Assembly (NCBI RefSeq): GCF_014645695.1
Contig: NZ_BMMF01000013.1
Coordinates: 124,001 to 188,000 of the forward strand
Origin: Salinarimonas ramus
Lineage (GTDB): Bacteria; Pseudomonadota; Alphaproteobacteria; Rhizobiales; Beijerinckiaceae
Reading direction: 5' to 3'
Length of the DNA: 64,000 bases
The translations under genes and the position numbers were made by a program. Positions 1 through 8,090 of this stretch are shown one piece after another. Under the pieces are notes generated by a model that saw only the letters and a list, made by a program, of their open reading frames with translations, made no database searches and was not told the origin of the DNA. Position 1 is the first letter of the stretch; every line of letters starts with the position of its first letter.

Positions 1-2
1 CC

Positions 3-380
3 GTCGCCGTGTTCTCGGGCCTCGACAAGATCACGGGGCGAATCATCAATTTCGAGGCGGCGATCGACGAGACGGTGCAGTTCGGCGCCCTGCAGCTCAC
101 GGCGCGGGTCTGCTACACGCGCCCGCCCACCGAGAGCCCGAACACGACGAGCTTCATCGAGGTGGACGAGCTCTCGCTCGACGGCTCGCTGGCGCGCATC
201 TTCTCGGGCTGGATCTACGCGAACTCGCCCGGGCTGAACGCCATCGAGCATCCGGTCTACGACATCTGGCTCGTGGACTGCCTGCCGGCGCCGGCGGCCG
301 AGATCGCCGAGGACGTCGGCCCCGACGATCCCGGCACGCTCGCCGACCACCCCCTTCCCCCGCCGCGCCCGCTGCTCTGA
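3..380 (+). CDS. DUF2155 domain-containing protein, 5'-truncated
   Basis: The reading frame is open from the left edge, so the N-terminus (including any signal peptide) lies outside the window. The visible 125 residues carry the conserved DUF2155 core: a GLDKITGR stretch near the start, a VQFGALQ segment, an RVCYTRPP block with its cysteine, and an EHPVYDIWLVDC C-terminal motif. DUF2155 proteins are small, usually exported proteins of alphaproteobacteria with no established biochemical role. The C-terminus is an acidic, proline-rich tail. An in-frame GTG at position 9 is unlikely to be the true start because the conserved domain already begins there. The family call is firm; the function is unknown. 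Confidence 0.85.
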   Translation, partial: VAVFSGLDKITGRIINFEAAIDETVQFGALQLTARVCYTRPPTESPNTTSFIEVDELSLDGSLARIFSGWIYANSPGLNAIEHPVYDIWLVDCLPAPAAEIAEDVGPDDPGTLADHPLPPPRPLL

Positions 381-482
381 CGCGGCGGCGCTTGGCAGGC
401 CGGGGCGCGGCGCCTATCTAGGTCTCACCGGGCGCGCAGATGGCGGGCGCCGCGGCGAATCCGACCAGCGAGGACGCATCAG

Positions 483-1025
483 GTGAACGGGCCGGGACAG
501 CGCGAGCGCGCGGGACGGCCCGGGGCCGCCGACGGCGCGCGCGCCGACACCGCCGTGTCGGCCGAGCGCATTCCGGCCGAGCACACTCCGGCCGAGCACA
601 CTCCGGCCGAGGAAGCCATGGAGAGCCTCGCCCTGCCCGCCTGGGCGCGCTGGAGCCTCTTCCTCCTCGGATTCCTCTTCGTGGGCATCGGCGCCGTCGG
701 CGTCGTGCTCCCGCTCGTCCCGGGTGTCGTGTTCCTGCTGCTGGCGGCCGCGTGCTTCGCGCGCTCCTCGCCGCGCTTCGAGCGCTGGCTCGTGAACCAC
801 CCTCGGCTCGGCCCGCCGATCGTCACCTGGCGGCGTACGGGCGCCATCCCCCGCCACGCCAAGGCCGCCGCGCTCCTCGGCATGGGCGCCTCGCTCGTGG
901 TGATGGCGATCGGCGGCGCGCCGTTCGTCGCCGTCGGCTCCGTGGCGCTCGTGATGGCGGCCTGCGCCACCTACATCCTCACCCGCCCCGACGCCCCCGG
1001 CGCGGGCCGACCTCCTTCCCTGTAG
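483..1025 (+). CDS. DUF454 (YbaN-like) inner-membrane protein
   Basis: A small membrane protein whose body (from about residue 48) matches DUF454/YbaN: a first hydrophobic segment rich in Gly/Val/Leu, a central CFARSSPRFERWL motif, a basic loop with HPRLGPPIV, and a second pair of membrane segments. The function of the family is not established. The start is uncertain. GTG at 483 has a GAGGA box upstream and adds a 45-residue low-complexity Ala/Glu/Pro leader containing a tandem repeat. ATG at 618, also preceded by a GAGGA-like box, would give a 135-residue protein closer to the usual family length. The last codons and the TAG stop lie inside the left arm of an intergenic inverted repeat, so the extreme C-terminus is repeat-encoded. 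Confidence 0.75.
   Translation: MNGPGQRERAGRPGAADGARADTAVSAERIPAEHTPAEHTPAEEAMESLALPAWARWSLFLLGFLFVGIGAVGVVLPLVPGVVFLLLAAACFARSSPRFERWLVNHPRLGPPIVTWRRTGAIPRHAKAAALLGMGASLVVMAIGGAPFVAVGSVALVMAACATYILTRPDAPGAGRPPSL
561..605 (+). repeat. Three tandem 15-bp units in the DUF454 leader
   Basis: Three consecutive in-frame 15-base units (561-575, 576-590, 591-605) each encode Ala-Glu-(Arg/His)-(Ile/Thr)-Pro. The second and third are identical and the first differs at a few bases. The unit length keeps the frame, so the number can vary without disrupting the gene. It falls in the leader that may be untranslated if the ATG at 618 is the real start. Confidence 0.7.
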
Positions 1026-1208
1026 GGGAAGGTGGCGCCGCGCATAGCGCGGTGACGGATGGGGCACGCCGAGAGACGTGGTCCGCGAAGCGGAAATCTC
1101 GGAGGCAGGATGGACGCGGCCGGTTTCGGCTGCGCCGAACGCGCGTTCCGCGCGCCCCATCCGTCTCGTCGGCTTCGCCGCCGATCCAACTTCCCCTACA
1201 GGGAAGGA
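1013..1208. repeat. 196-bp nested inverted-repeat element between convergent genes
   Basis: The outer arms 1013-1031 and 1190-1208 are perfect 19-bp inverted copies, and each arm is itself nearly palindromic. A second, inner pair at 1054-1064 and 1155-1165 is an 11-bp perfect inverted repeat. The element fills the gap between the DUF454 gene, whose stop lies inside the left arm, and the end of glmS. It could fold into a long cruciform or hairpin in RNA from either side and serve as a bidirectional transcription end. The form (GC-rich, palindromic, intergenic, about 200 bp) resembles dispersed palindromic elements of Hyphomicrobiales; copy number elsewhere in the genome cannot be judged here. 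Confidence 0.8.
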
Positions 1209-1224
1209 CGCACGTCGCCCGACA

Positions 1225-3030
1225 TCACTCCACCGTGACGGATTTCGCCAGGTTGCGGGGCTGGTCGACGTCCTTCCCCATGAAGACGGCCGTGTGGTAG
1301 GCGATGAGCTGCACCGGCACGGCGTAGGCGATGGGCGCGACGAGGGGGTCCATCTTGGGCAGGACGAGGGTCGCGAGCGTGTCGATGTGGGCGTGCGCGG
1401 CGCCCTCCTCGTCGGTGATCAGCACGATCCGGCCGCCGCGGGCGGCGACCTCCTGCATGTTCGAGATCGTCTTCTCGAACAGGTGGTCGTAGGGCGCCAC
1501 CACGACGACGGGCGTCGTCTCGTCGATGAGGGCGATCGGGCCGTGCTTGAGCTCCCCCGCCGCGTAGCCCTCGGCGTGGATGTAGGAGATCTCCTTGAGC
1601 TTGAGCGCGCCCTCCATCGCGATGGGGAAGGCGGCGCCGCGGCCGAAATAGAGCACGTCGCGGGCCTTGGCGAGATCGCGGGCCAGCGCCTCGATCTGCG
1701 GCTCGAGCGCCATCGCCTCGTGCATCAGCCCCGGCACGCGCTGCACCGTCTCGGCGAGCGCCTGGGCTTCCTGCGCGCTCACGTGGCCGCGCGCGCGCCC
1801 GGCCTGGAGCGCCAGCGCGAACAAGGTCGCCAGCTGGCAGGTGAAGGCCTTCGTCGAGGCGACGCCGATCTCCGGGCCGGCATGCGTCTGGGCGACGAGG
1901 TCCGCCTCGCGGGCCATGGAGGAGGTCGGCACGTTGACGACGGCGAGCACCGTCTGCCCGTGCGCCTTGGCGTAGCGCAGCCCCGCGAGCGTGTCCGCCG
2001 TCTCGCCCGATTGCGAGACGACGATCATCAGGCCCTTCTCCGGCAGCGGCGCCTCGCGGTAGCGGAACTCGGAGGCGACGTCGATCTCGACGGGCAGGCG
2101 GCCCAGGCGCTCGAACCAGTATTTCGCCACCAGCCCCGCGTAGAACGCCGTGCCGCAGGCGGTGATGGTGAGGCGCTGCTGCGCCTTCCAATCGAGCGCA
2201 GGCGCCTGCTCGATGTCCAGATGCGGCGCGAGCGTGCGGGCGACGACCTCCGGCTGCTCGTAGATCTCCTTGATCATGTAATGGCGGTGGTTGCCCTTCT
2301 CCGCCGCGAAGACGCCGACGGGGATGCGCTGGCGCCGGCGCGCGACGGGCGTGCCGCTCTCGTCGAAGAAGGAGGCGCCCGCGCGCGTCGCGACGACGAC
2401 GTCCCCCTCCTCGAGATAGGTGATGTCGTCGGAGAACGGGGCGAGCGCCAGCGCGTCGGAGCCCAGGAACATCTCCCCGTCGCCGTAGCCCACCGCGAGC
2501 GGCGAGCCGCGGCGGGCGCCGATCATCAGGTCCTCCTCGCCCTCGAACAGGAAGGCGAGCGCGAAGGCGCCGCGCAGGCGCGGCAGCACAGCGAGCACGG
2601 CCGCTTGGGGATCGAGGCCCGACGCCATCTCGTGCGACACCGCCTGAGCCACGACCTCGGTGTCGGTCTCCGAGGAGAAGCGCACGCCCTCGTCCTCGAG
2701 CGCGAAGCGCAGCTCGCGATAATTCTCGATGATGCCGTTGTGCACGAGGGCGAGCCGGTCGGTGGCGTGCGGATGGGCGTTCGCCTCCGTCGGGCGTCCG
2801 TGCGTCGCCCAGCGGGTGTGCCCGATGCCGGTGCGGCCGGGAAGCGGGTCGGACGCGAGCTTGACTTCGAGGTTACGCAGCTTGCCCTCGGCGCGCCGGC
2901 GCGCGATGCGCCCGTCCTGAAGGGTGGCGATGCCGGTGGAATCGTAGCCGCGATATTCGAGCCGCTTGAGCGCGTCGACGAGCTGGTCCGCCACGTCGCC
3001 GCGGCCGAGAATGCCGATGATTCCGCACAT
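1225..3030 (-). CDS. glmS: Glutamine-fructose-6-phosphate transaminase (isomerizing)
   Basis: GlmS converts fructose-6-phosphate and glutamine to glucosamine-6-phosphate, the first committed step to UDP-GlcNAc for peptidoglycan and lipopolysaccharide, in the cytoplasm. The 601-residue protein has the standard layout. The N-terminal class II glutamine amidotransferase begins MCGIIGI, where Cys2 becomes the N-terminal nucleophile, followed by the YRGYDS and HTRWATHG motifs. Two SIS sugar-isomerase domains follow (SQSGETADT near residue 350) and the C-terminus is the typical KSVTVE. The start was set at 3030 because the Cys must directly follow the initiator Met; the frame extends 9 codons further upstream. 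glmU lies 116 bp upstream on the same strand, so the two may be co-transcribed. No glmS ribozyme is expected or seen. Confidence 0.97.
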   Translation of the reverse strand: MCGIIGILGRGDVADQLVDALKRLEYRGYDSTGIATLQDGRIARRRAEGKLRNLEVKLASDPLPGRTGIGHTRWATHGRPTEANAHPHATDRLALVHNGIIENYRELRFALEDEGVRFSSETDTEVVAQAVSHEMASGLDPQAAVLAVLPRLRGAFALAFLFEGEEDLMIGARRGSPLAVGYGDGEMFLGSDALALAPFSDDITYLEEGDVVVATRAGASFFDESGTPVARRRQRIPVGVFAAEKGNHRHYMIKEIYEQPEVVARTLAPHLDIEQAPALDWKAQQRLTITACGTAFYAGLVAKYWFERLGRLPVEIDVASEFRYREAPLPEKGLMIVVSQSGETADTLAGLRYAKAHGQTVLAVVNVPTSSMAREADLVAQTHAGPEIGVASTKAFTCQLATLFALALQAGRARGHVSAQEAQALAETVQRVPGLMHEAMALEPQIEALARDLAKARDVLYFGRGAAFPIAMEGALKLKEISYIHAEGYAAGELKHGPIALIDETTPVVVVAPYDHLFEKTISNMQEVAARGGRIVLITDEEGAAHAHIDTLATLVLPKMDPLVAPIAYAVPVQLIAYHTAVFMGKDVDQPRNLAKSVTVE

Positions 3031-3146
3031 GGGAACAACCTTTCGCGAGATCTGCACGGCGGCCGTGCGCTTGCGTCTCGGTGCTACCCGGACGGCTCAG
3101 CTTGGGCCAATCACGTTTCTTGTCGGTTTATGTCCGTCCGGAACGG

Positions 3147-4550
3147 TTACGCATCGTCACTCGTCGAGGCCTTCGCCTCGTTCTCGGCCTTGGCGGCCTT
3201 GGCCTCGGCCTTTTCGGCGCGGAAGCGGACGGCCCAGCCGTCCTTCACCGCCTGGCGCCCGCGTGCCAGCGCCAGCGCGTCGGCCGGCACGTCCTGCGTC
3301 ACGACGGAGCCGGAGCCCACGAAGGCGCCGGCCCCGACCGTAACGGGCGCGACGAGCGAAGAGTTCGATCCGACGAAAGCCCCCTCGCCCACCCGCGTGA
3401 GATGCTTGTCGAAGCCGTCGTAATTGCAGGTGATCGTCCCGGCACCGAGATTGGCCTTTGCGCCGATCTCGGCATCGCCCACGTAGGACAGATGTGGCAG
3501 CTTGGCGCCCGCGCCGACCTTGGCCTTCTTCACCTCGACGAAATTGCCGACCTTGGCGCCTTTGCCGATGTCGGCCCCGGGGCGCAGGCGCGCGAAGGGG
3601 CCGACGCTGGCGCCGGCGGCGATGCGCGCGCCTTCGAGATGCGAGAAGGCGTGGATCGTCGCCCCGCTCTCCACGACGACGCCGGGGCCGAAGACGATGC
3701 TCGGCTCGAGCACCACGTCGCGCCCGAGCACCGTGTCGTGGGCGAGGAAGACGCTTTCCGGATCGACCATGGTGACGCCTGCCCGCATGGCGCGCTCGCG
3801 CAGCCGCTCCTGGAGCGTGCGCTCCACGTGGGCGAGCTGGACGCGATCGTTGACGCCCTGCACCTCCCATTCGGGCGCCACCACGCAAGCGACGGTGCGG
3901 CCGCGGGCGCGCGCGATCTCGACGGCGTCGGTGAGGTAGTACTCGCCCTTGGCGTTCTCGTTGCCGATCGCGTCCAGCAGCGAGAGCGCGTCCGAGCCCG
4001 AGAGCGCCATGAGCCCGGCATTGCAGAGCGTGACGGCGCGCTCGGCGTCGTTCGCGTCGCGGTGCTCGCGGATGGCGCGCACGGTCTCGCCGTCGCGCAG
4101 CACGCGTCCGTAACCCGTGGGATCGGCGGCCTCGAAGCCGAGCACCGTCACCGCCGCGCCCTCCGCCAGCGGCGCGCGCAGGCGCGCGAAGGTCTCGGCC
4201 TCGACGAGAGGGGTGTCCGCATAGGCGACGACCACGTCGTCGGCGGGCTGCGCCAGCGCCGCGCGCGCGGCGAGCACGGCGTGCGCCGTCCCGAGCCGCT
4301 CGGCCTGGACGAAGACGGAGGCGTCCGGCACCACGCGGCGGGCGGCCTCGGCCACGTCCTCGCGCCCGGGGCCGACGACGACGGCGATGCGGTCGGCGCC
4401 GGCCGCACGCACGGCGTCGAGCGCATGCGCGAGCATGGAGCGCGCGGCGACCCGATGGAGCACCTTCGGCGTATCGGAGCGCATGCGTGTGCCCTCGCCG
4501 GCGGCGAGGACGATGGCGAGGCAGGTGCGGCGCGAGGGGTCGTCGGTCAC
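3147..4550 (-). CDS. glmU: Bifunctional UDP-N-acetylglucosamine pyrophosphorylase / glucosamine-1-phosphate N-acetyltransferase
   Basis: GlmU acetylates glucosamine-1-phosphate and uridylates the product to UDP-GlcNAc. The 467-residue protein has an N-terminal nucleotidyltransferase domain with the signature LAAGEGTRM at residues 15-23 and the downstream PKVLH. Its C-terminal half is a left-handed beta-helix acetyltransferase made of isoleucine-patch hexapeptides, with the [11 protein letters not shown] and NYDGFDKH stretches typical of the active site. The last 30 or so residues are a charged Ala/Lys/Glu tail beyond the usual domain end. It lies directly upstream of glmS in the same direction, a common pairing for the same pathway. 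The start is the ATG at 4550, next to the nucleotidyltransferase motif. Confidence 0.96.
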   Translation of the reverse strand: MTDDPSRRTCLAIVLAAGEGTRMRSDTPKVLHRVAARSMLAHALDAVRAAGADRIAVVVGPGREDVAEAARRVVPDASVFVQAERLGTAHAVLAARAALAQPADDVVVAYADTPLVEAETFARLRAPLAEGAAVTVLGFEAADPTGYGRVLRDGETVRAIREHRDANDAERAVTLCNAGLMALSGSDALSLLDAIGNENAKGEYYLTDAVEIARARGRTVACVVAPEWEVQGVNDRVQLAHVERTLQERLRERAMRAGVTMVDPESVFLAHDTVLGRDVVLEPSIVFGPGVVVESGATIHAFSHLEGARIAAGASVGPFARLRPGADIGKGAKVGNFVEVKKAKVGAGAKLPHLSYVGDAEIGAKANLGAGTITCNYDGFDKHLTRVGEGAFVGSNSSLVAPVTVGAGAFVGSGSVVTQDVPADALALARGRQAVKDGWAVRFRAEKAEAKAAKAENEAKASTSDDA

Positions 4551-4672
4551 GGGGGCGGGCTCCAGGAAGTCACGGCGCAGCTATGGGCGATGCCGCACGG
4601 GCGGGCAATCGCTCCACCGTGCGACCCGTTCCCGGAAACCTACCGCGAAAACCTGAACGATCCCGACCGCGA

Positions 4673-5377
4673 TCAGCTCGATTCGCCGGCGAGGCAGCCC
4701 GCGTCGCGCACGCGCTCCAGCAGCGCGGCGCCGGCCTCCTGCAGGACGAGCGCGCGCTCGAGCACCTTGAGCGTGTCGTAGGCGTCCGTGCGGATGCGCC
4801 AGAGCTCGAGCAGGTCGTCGCGATCGGTGCGCGTGGTTCGCGCCTTGAGAATCGTCTGGCGCTCCGCCTCGCGCGCCTCGCGCTCACGGATCTCGCGGGG
4901 CGCGGGATTGTCGATACGCAGCTGGTCGACGAAGGTGGCGGAGAGGGCGTCGCACCGCTCCTGCCCGTCGAGCCCGGCGGCACCGGTGGGGCGCGCGGAG
5001 GGGCAGTAGAGCCCGCGCCAGCCGGCGACGACGGAAGACGAGTTGTCGATGGTGCGCGCGACGCCGCGTATGGCGCGCGCGGCGTCCCAGAGGTCGCGCC
5101 CGCGCAGCAGCGCCTCCGCCTCCTGCAGGCGATCGAAGGGCTGGACCTCGTCTCGCGCGGCGATCTCGTCGAGCGCCGCGAGGGCCTGCGCCTGCGTATC
5201 GACCAGCGGCGCGATGTCGCCGTGGCCCGCGAGACGCCCCGCGTAATCCGTCGCGATCTCCATGCACGCCTCGGGCTCGCGGCCGAACTGGGCGGAACCC
5301 GGAGCCGGCAGCAGCGTCGCCCCGGCGACGACACCGAGCACGAGAAGAGCGGGAATAGAGATGCGGGCGCTGATCAT
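4673..5377 (-). CDS. Secreted protein of unknown function
   Basis: I do not recognise a family. The 234-residue product starts with a clear Sec-type signal sequence: a short basic N-terminus, a hydrophobic stretch from about residue 8, and a probable cleavage after APGSA near residue 29. The mature part is helical and rich in Ala/Arg/Glu, with four cysteines (in EACME, LYCPS, ERCDA and the C-terminal AGCLA contexts) that could form two periplasmic disulfides. A charged, coiled-coil-like segment precedes the C-terminus. It lies 122 bp upstream of glmU on the same strand and diverges from a MerR regulator gene across a 225-bp gap. A periplasmic location is likely; the function is open. Confidence 0.7.
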   Translation of the reverse strand: MISARISIPALLVLGVVAGATLLPAPGSAQFGREPEACMEIATDYAGRLAGHGDIAPLVDTQAQALAALDEIAARDEVQPFDRLQEAEALLRGRDLWDAARAIRGVARTIDNSSSVVAGWRGLYCPSARPTGAAGLDGQERCDALSATFVDQLRIDNPAPREIREREAREAERQTILKARTTRTDRDDLLELWRIRTDAYDTLKVLERALVLQEAGAALLERVRDAGCLAGESS

Positions 5378-5518
5378 CGTGTCCCCAACATGGCGCGCGC
5401 GGCGCCGAGCGACAAGGCGAGCACACCCTGTCGAAACGCCTCATGGCGTCCATCGCCGGCTCATGCCCGCTATTGTTGCTTGGGGATGTATGCGCAGCTT
5501 CCGCTTGCCACGCTCCCG

Positions 5519-5538
5519 GTTTCATTGCATCATGAAAC
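5519..5538. promoter_or_regulatory. 20-bp palindrome in the divergent merR promoter region
   Basis: Perfect 7-bp arms GTTTCAT and ATGAAAC flank a 6-bp spacer, in a locally AT-richer stretch 65 bp upstream of the MerR-family gene and 140 bp upstream of the divergent secreted-protein gene. MerR proteins bind dyad operators of about this size within promoters, so this is a candidate operator for the neighbouring regulator. No convincing -35/-10 pair was fixed around it. Confidence 0.45.
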
Positions 5539-5602
5539 AACCATGCGGATGCACCCCGGTGGATTCGCCTTTGTTTCCGATGGCTGTTCGGGGGCTGTCT
5601 CG

Positions 5603-6019
5603 ATGAACACACTCGCAAGGACGCGCAAGAAGGACAAGGCGCATGAGGGCGCCGGAGGACCCGACGAGCGCGAATACCTCATCAGCGACCTCTCGCGGGA
5701 GTTCGACGTCACCCTGCGCGCGCTGCGCTTCTACGAGGATCGCGGCCTTCTGTCGCCGCGGCGCATCGGGACGATGCGCATCTATTCCGCGCAGGATCGC
5801 GCGCGCCTGTCCGTGATCCTCAAGGGGAAGCAGCTCGGCTTCACGCTGGCCGAGATCCAGGAGATGCTCGAATCGGACGCCAAGGGCGCGGGCGAGATCG
5901 ACCTGCGGCTCTCGGTCGAGAAGATCGACGATCAGATCGCTCATCTCGAGGCGCAGCGCGCGGAGGTGGAGGCCGCCATCGCCGAGCTGCGCGCCACGCG
6001 CGAGAAGCTCACGGGCTGA
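5603..6019 (+). CDS. MerR-family transcriptional regulator
   Basis: A 138-residue DNA-binding regulator. After a basic, disordered leader (residues 1-23), the MerR winged-helix domain starts at EYLISDLSREFDVT and runs through LRFYEDRGLLSPRR and RIYSAQDRARL, the canonical MerR helix-turn-helix and wing. A C-terminal dimerisation coiled coil follows (residues 95-138). There is no cysteine, so it is not a metal- or redox-sensing MerR of the usual Cys type. The HTH resembles MerR regulators of acyl-CoA metabolism in alphaproteobacteria, but no such target genes lie next to it. The start is the ATG at 5603; the longer open frame upstream is non-coding. A 20-bp palindrome lies 65 bp upstream. Confidence 0.85.
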   Translation: MNTLARTRKKDKAHEGAGGPDEREYLISDLSREFDVTLRALRFYEDRGLLSPRRIGTMRIYSAQDRARLSVILKGKQLGFTLAEIQEMLESDAKGAGEIDLRLSVEKIDDQIAHLEAQRAEVEAAIAELRATREKLTG

Positions 6020-6110
6020 GCCCCATCGCGAACGGGCGTTCGCGCCCGGTCGCACCTCTTGCGCAACCGCTCCGTCGCGGCTCAGATGGCCGCGACGAAC
6101 GGAGGCGGAT

Positions 6111-6497
6111 GTGCAGGACGCGGATGTGCGAGACGACGAGTTCGAGCTCTGGGACCTGCGCGTCGAGGTGACCGCGCCCGAGGGTGCGACGCTCTATTGC
6201 GGCGCGCGCCCGGGCGATCATTTCGAGCTCCATGGGGAGATGCTGCATCTGCCGCCGGGCCAGGGCTTCTCGATCTACTCGCTCGCGGCTCTCCTGCCCC
6301 TCCTCCCCGCCAAGCAGCGCGACACGCACCGTGCCGACTGGATGTCGACGGACGCGGAGGTCGCCTGCCCCGATCCCAATTGCCCGAGCCGCTTCCGCAT
6401 CACGCGAACGGCGAGGAGGCGCTTCCGCCATGCGGACACGACCGCGGTGGCGCTGCCCACGGTCGCGGCGCAGGACGGCACGGGAGACGGGGCATGA
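6111..6497 (+). CDS. TIGR04076 family protein
   Basis: A 128-residue protein of the TIGR04076 family. Visible hallmarks are an N-terminal FELWDLRVEV strand, a GDHFELHGE motif, the PPGQGFSIYSLAALLPLLPAKQR-type central block, and a CPDPNC pair that may bind metal. The function is unknown. The start is GTG at 6111, chosen because a GGAGG box sits 6 bases upstream; a second in-frame GTG follows 15 bases later. The stop overlaps the ATG of the aldo/keto reductase by four bases, so the two are translationally coupled. Such genes often accompany aldo/keto reductases, which may point to a shared redox role (inference). Confidence 0.8.
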   Translation: MQDADVRDDEFELWDLRVEVTAPEGATLYCGARPGDHFELHGEMLHLPPGQGFSIYSLAALLPLLPAKQRDTHRADWMSTDAEVACPDPNCPSRFRITRTARRRFRHADTTAVALPTVAAQDGTGDGA

Positions 6498-7573
6498 GCG
6501 GCAGCATGAGCGGCAGCATGAGCGCCGTCGAACGCACCCTCCTCGCCCCCGGCTACGAGATCTCGCGCCTCGTGCGCGGCGGCTGGCAGCTCGCCGGCGG
6601 CCACGGCGAGATCGATCGCGAGCGCGCCATCGCCGACATGGCGGCCTTCGTCGATGCGGGCGTGACCACGTTCGACTGCGCGGACATCTATACCGGCGTC
6701 GAGGAGATGATCGGCGCCTTCCGCGAACGGCTGCGTGCCGAGCGCGGCGCGGAGGCGGCGCGGGCGCTGAAGGTCCACACCAAGTTCGTGCCCGATTGGG
6801 ACATGCTCGGCCGGCTCACCCGCGCCGACGTCCGCGCCGTGATCACCCGCTCCCTCGCCCGGCTGAAGGCCGATCGGCTCGATCTCGTCCAGTTCCATTG
6901 GTGGAACTACGACGCGCCGGGTCTCGTCGAGACCGGGCGGATGCTCGCCGAGCTGAAGGACGAGGGGCTGATCGCGCAGATCGGTGGGACGAATTTCGAC
7001 GGCGCCCACGCGCGCGCGTTGATCGAGGCCGGCGTGCCGCTCGTCTCCATGCAGAGCCAGTACTCGCTCCTCGACCGGCGTCCGGAGGTCTCGCTCACGG
7101 CTCTGTGCGCCGAGCGCGGCATGAAGCTCCTGTGCTACGGCACGGTCGCGGGCGGCTTCCTCTCCGACCGCTGGCTCGGCGCTCCAGAGCCGCGCGAGCC
7201 GATCTCGAACCGCTCGCTGGTGAAGTACAAGCTCGTCATCGACGATTTCGGCGGCTGGGACCTCTTCCAGGAGCTGCTCGCCACGCTCTCGCGCATCGGC
7301 GCGCGTCACGATGCGAGCGTCGCCGCCGTCGCGACCCGCTGGGCGCTTCAGCGCCCGCACGTGGCCGGCATCATCGTCGGCGCGCGCTATGCCGAGCATC
7401 TGGCCGACAACCTCACCGTCTTCCGATTCGCGCTCGACGCCGAGGACGAGGCGGCGATCGAGGCGGTGCTCGCGCGGCGCACGGGCCCGGCGGGCGACGC
7501 CTACACGCTCGAGCGCGACCGGGACGGAAAGCACGGCCGCATCATGAAGTACAATCTCAACACGGCGAGCTGA
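6494..7573 (+). CDS. Aldo/keto reductase
   Basis: An NAD(P)H-dependent oxidoreductase of the aldo/keto reductase superfamily. Seen in order are the GGWQLAGGHG N-terminal strand, the FDCADIYTGVEEMIG block holding the catalytic Asp and Tyr, a KVHTKFVPDW stretch with the catalytic Lys, QFHWWNY with the His, the GGTNFD strand, and a C-terminal cofactor-binding block ending in PHVAGIIVGARY. The protein resembles the less-studied larger AKR members rather than a known sugar dehydrogenase, so no substrate is given. Three in-frame ATGs (6494, 6506, 6518) come from a 12-base repeat; the first overlaps the upstream stop and follows a GGAGA box. It is part of a three-gene plus-strand run. Confidence 0.88.
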   Translation: MSGSMSGSMSAVERTLLAPGYEISRLVRGGWQLAGGHGEIDRERAIADMAAFVDAGVTTFDCADIYTGVEEMIGAFRERLRAERGAEAARALKVHTKFVPDWDMLGRLTRADVRAVITRSLARLKADRLDLVQFHWWNYDAPGLVETGRMLAELKDEGLIAQIGGTNFDGAHARALIEAGVPLVSMQSQYSLLDRRPEVSLTALCAERGMKLLCYGTVAGGFLSDRWLGAPEPREPISNRSLVKYKLVIDDFGGWDLFQELLATLSRIGARHDASVAAVATRWALQRPHVAGIIVGARYAEHLADNLTVFRFALDAEDEAAIEAVLARRTGPAGDAYTLERDRDGKHGRIMKYNLNTAS

Positions 7574-7592
7574 GCCCTTGATTGCGCAAGAC

Positions 7593-8006
7593 ATGGACGT
7601 CAAGGCCTTGTCCGCCGCCGCGGCGCGCGACGTCGTGGTGCTGCACCGGGTCTTCGAGGCGTGGCTCTCCGGCCATGCGCCGAACTGCCCCGAATCGTTC
7701 AAGCCGATCGAGGAGGCGCTGGGGCCGGGCTTCTCGATGGTCATTCCCGACGGCACGCTCGTGCCGCGCGACGCGGTGATCGCGCGGCTCGCCGCGAGCC
7801 ATGGCGTCCGGGGGTCCGACTTCCGCATCCTGGTGGAGGAGGTGACGCCGGTCGCGACGACGGAGACGCTGGCGGCCGTACGCTACATCGAGCGGCAGTC
7901 GGGGTCGGTGAAGAGCGACGCGCGGCGATCCCTCGCGCTCCTCGTCCCGGCACCGACGGAGACGGGCGTCGCCTGGCGCTTCGTTCAGGAGACATGGTGC
8001 GCGTGA
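7593..8006 (+). CDS. NTF2-like (DUF4440-type) small protein
   Basis: A 137-residue protein with the look of the NTF2/SnoaL fold: an N-terminal helix ending in VFEAWLSGH, a central PIEEALGPGFSMVIPDGTL segment, and beta strands finishing in WRFVQETW. Proteins of this fold act as small enzymes or ligand-binding modules; no catalytic residues can be assigned. The start is placed at ATG 7593. A TTG at 7578, five codons upstream, is possible, and neither has a clear ribosome-binding site. It follows the aldo/keto reductase by 19 bases and is probably in the same operon. Confidence 0.65.
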   Translation: MDVKALSAAAARDVVVLHRVFEAWLSGHAPNCPESFKPIEEALGPGFSMVIPDGTLVPRDAVIARLAASHGVRGSDFRILVEEVTPVATTETLAAVRYIERQSGSVKSDARRSLALLVPAPTETGVAWRFVQETWCA

Positions 8007-8090
8007 CCCTGCTCGCGCTGCGATCCCTCTCACGCTAAGGTCCCGCTCACCCCCGCCCGCATCGCGGCCCGGGGCTCCGGAGCGAACCCC

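Noticed and set aside
3031-3146. glmS ribozyme or riboswitch upstream of glmS
   Set aside because: The gap is only 116 bp, shows no ribozyme core, and such ribozymes are known from Gram-positive bacteria.
1078-3423. 781-codon plus-strand open frame across glmS
   Set aside because: It is the antisense shadow of glmS/glmU; the translation is Arg/Asp/Gly-rich with no domain, and the minus strand carries complete known enzymes.
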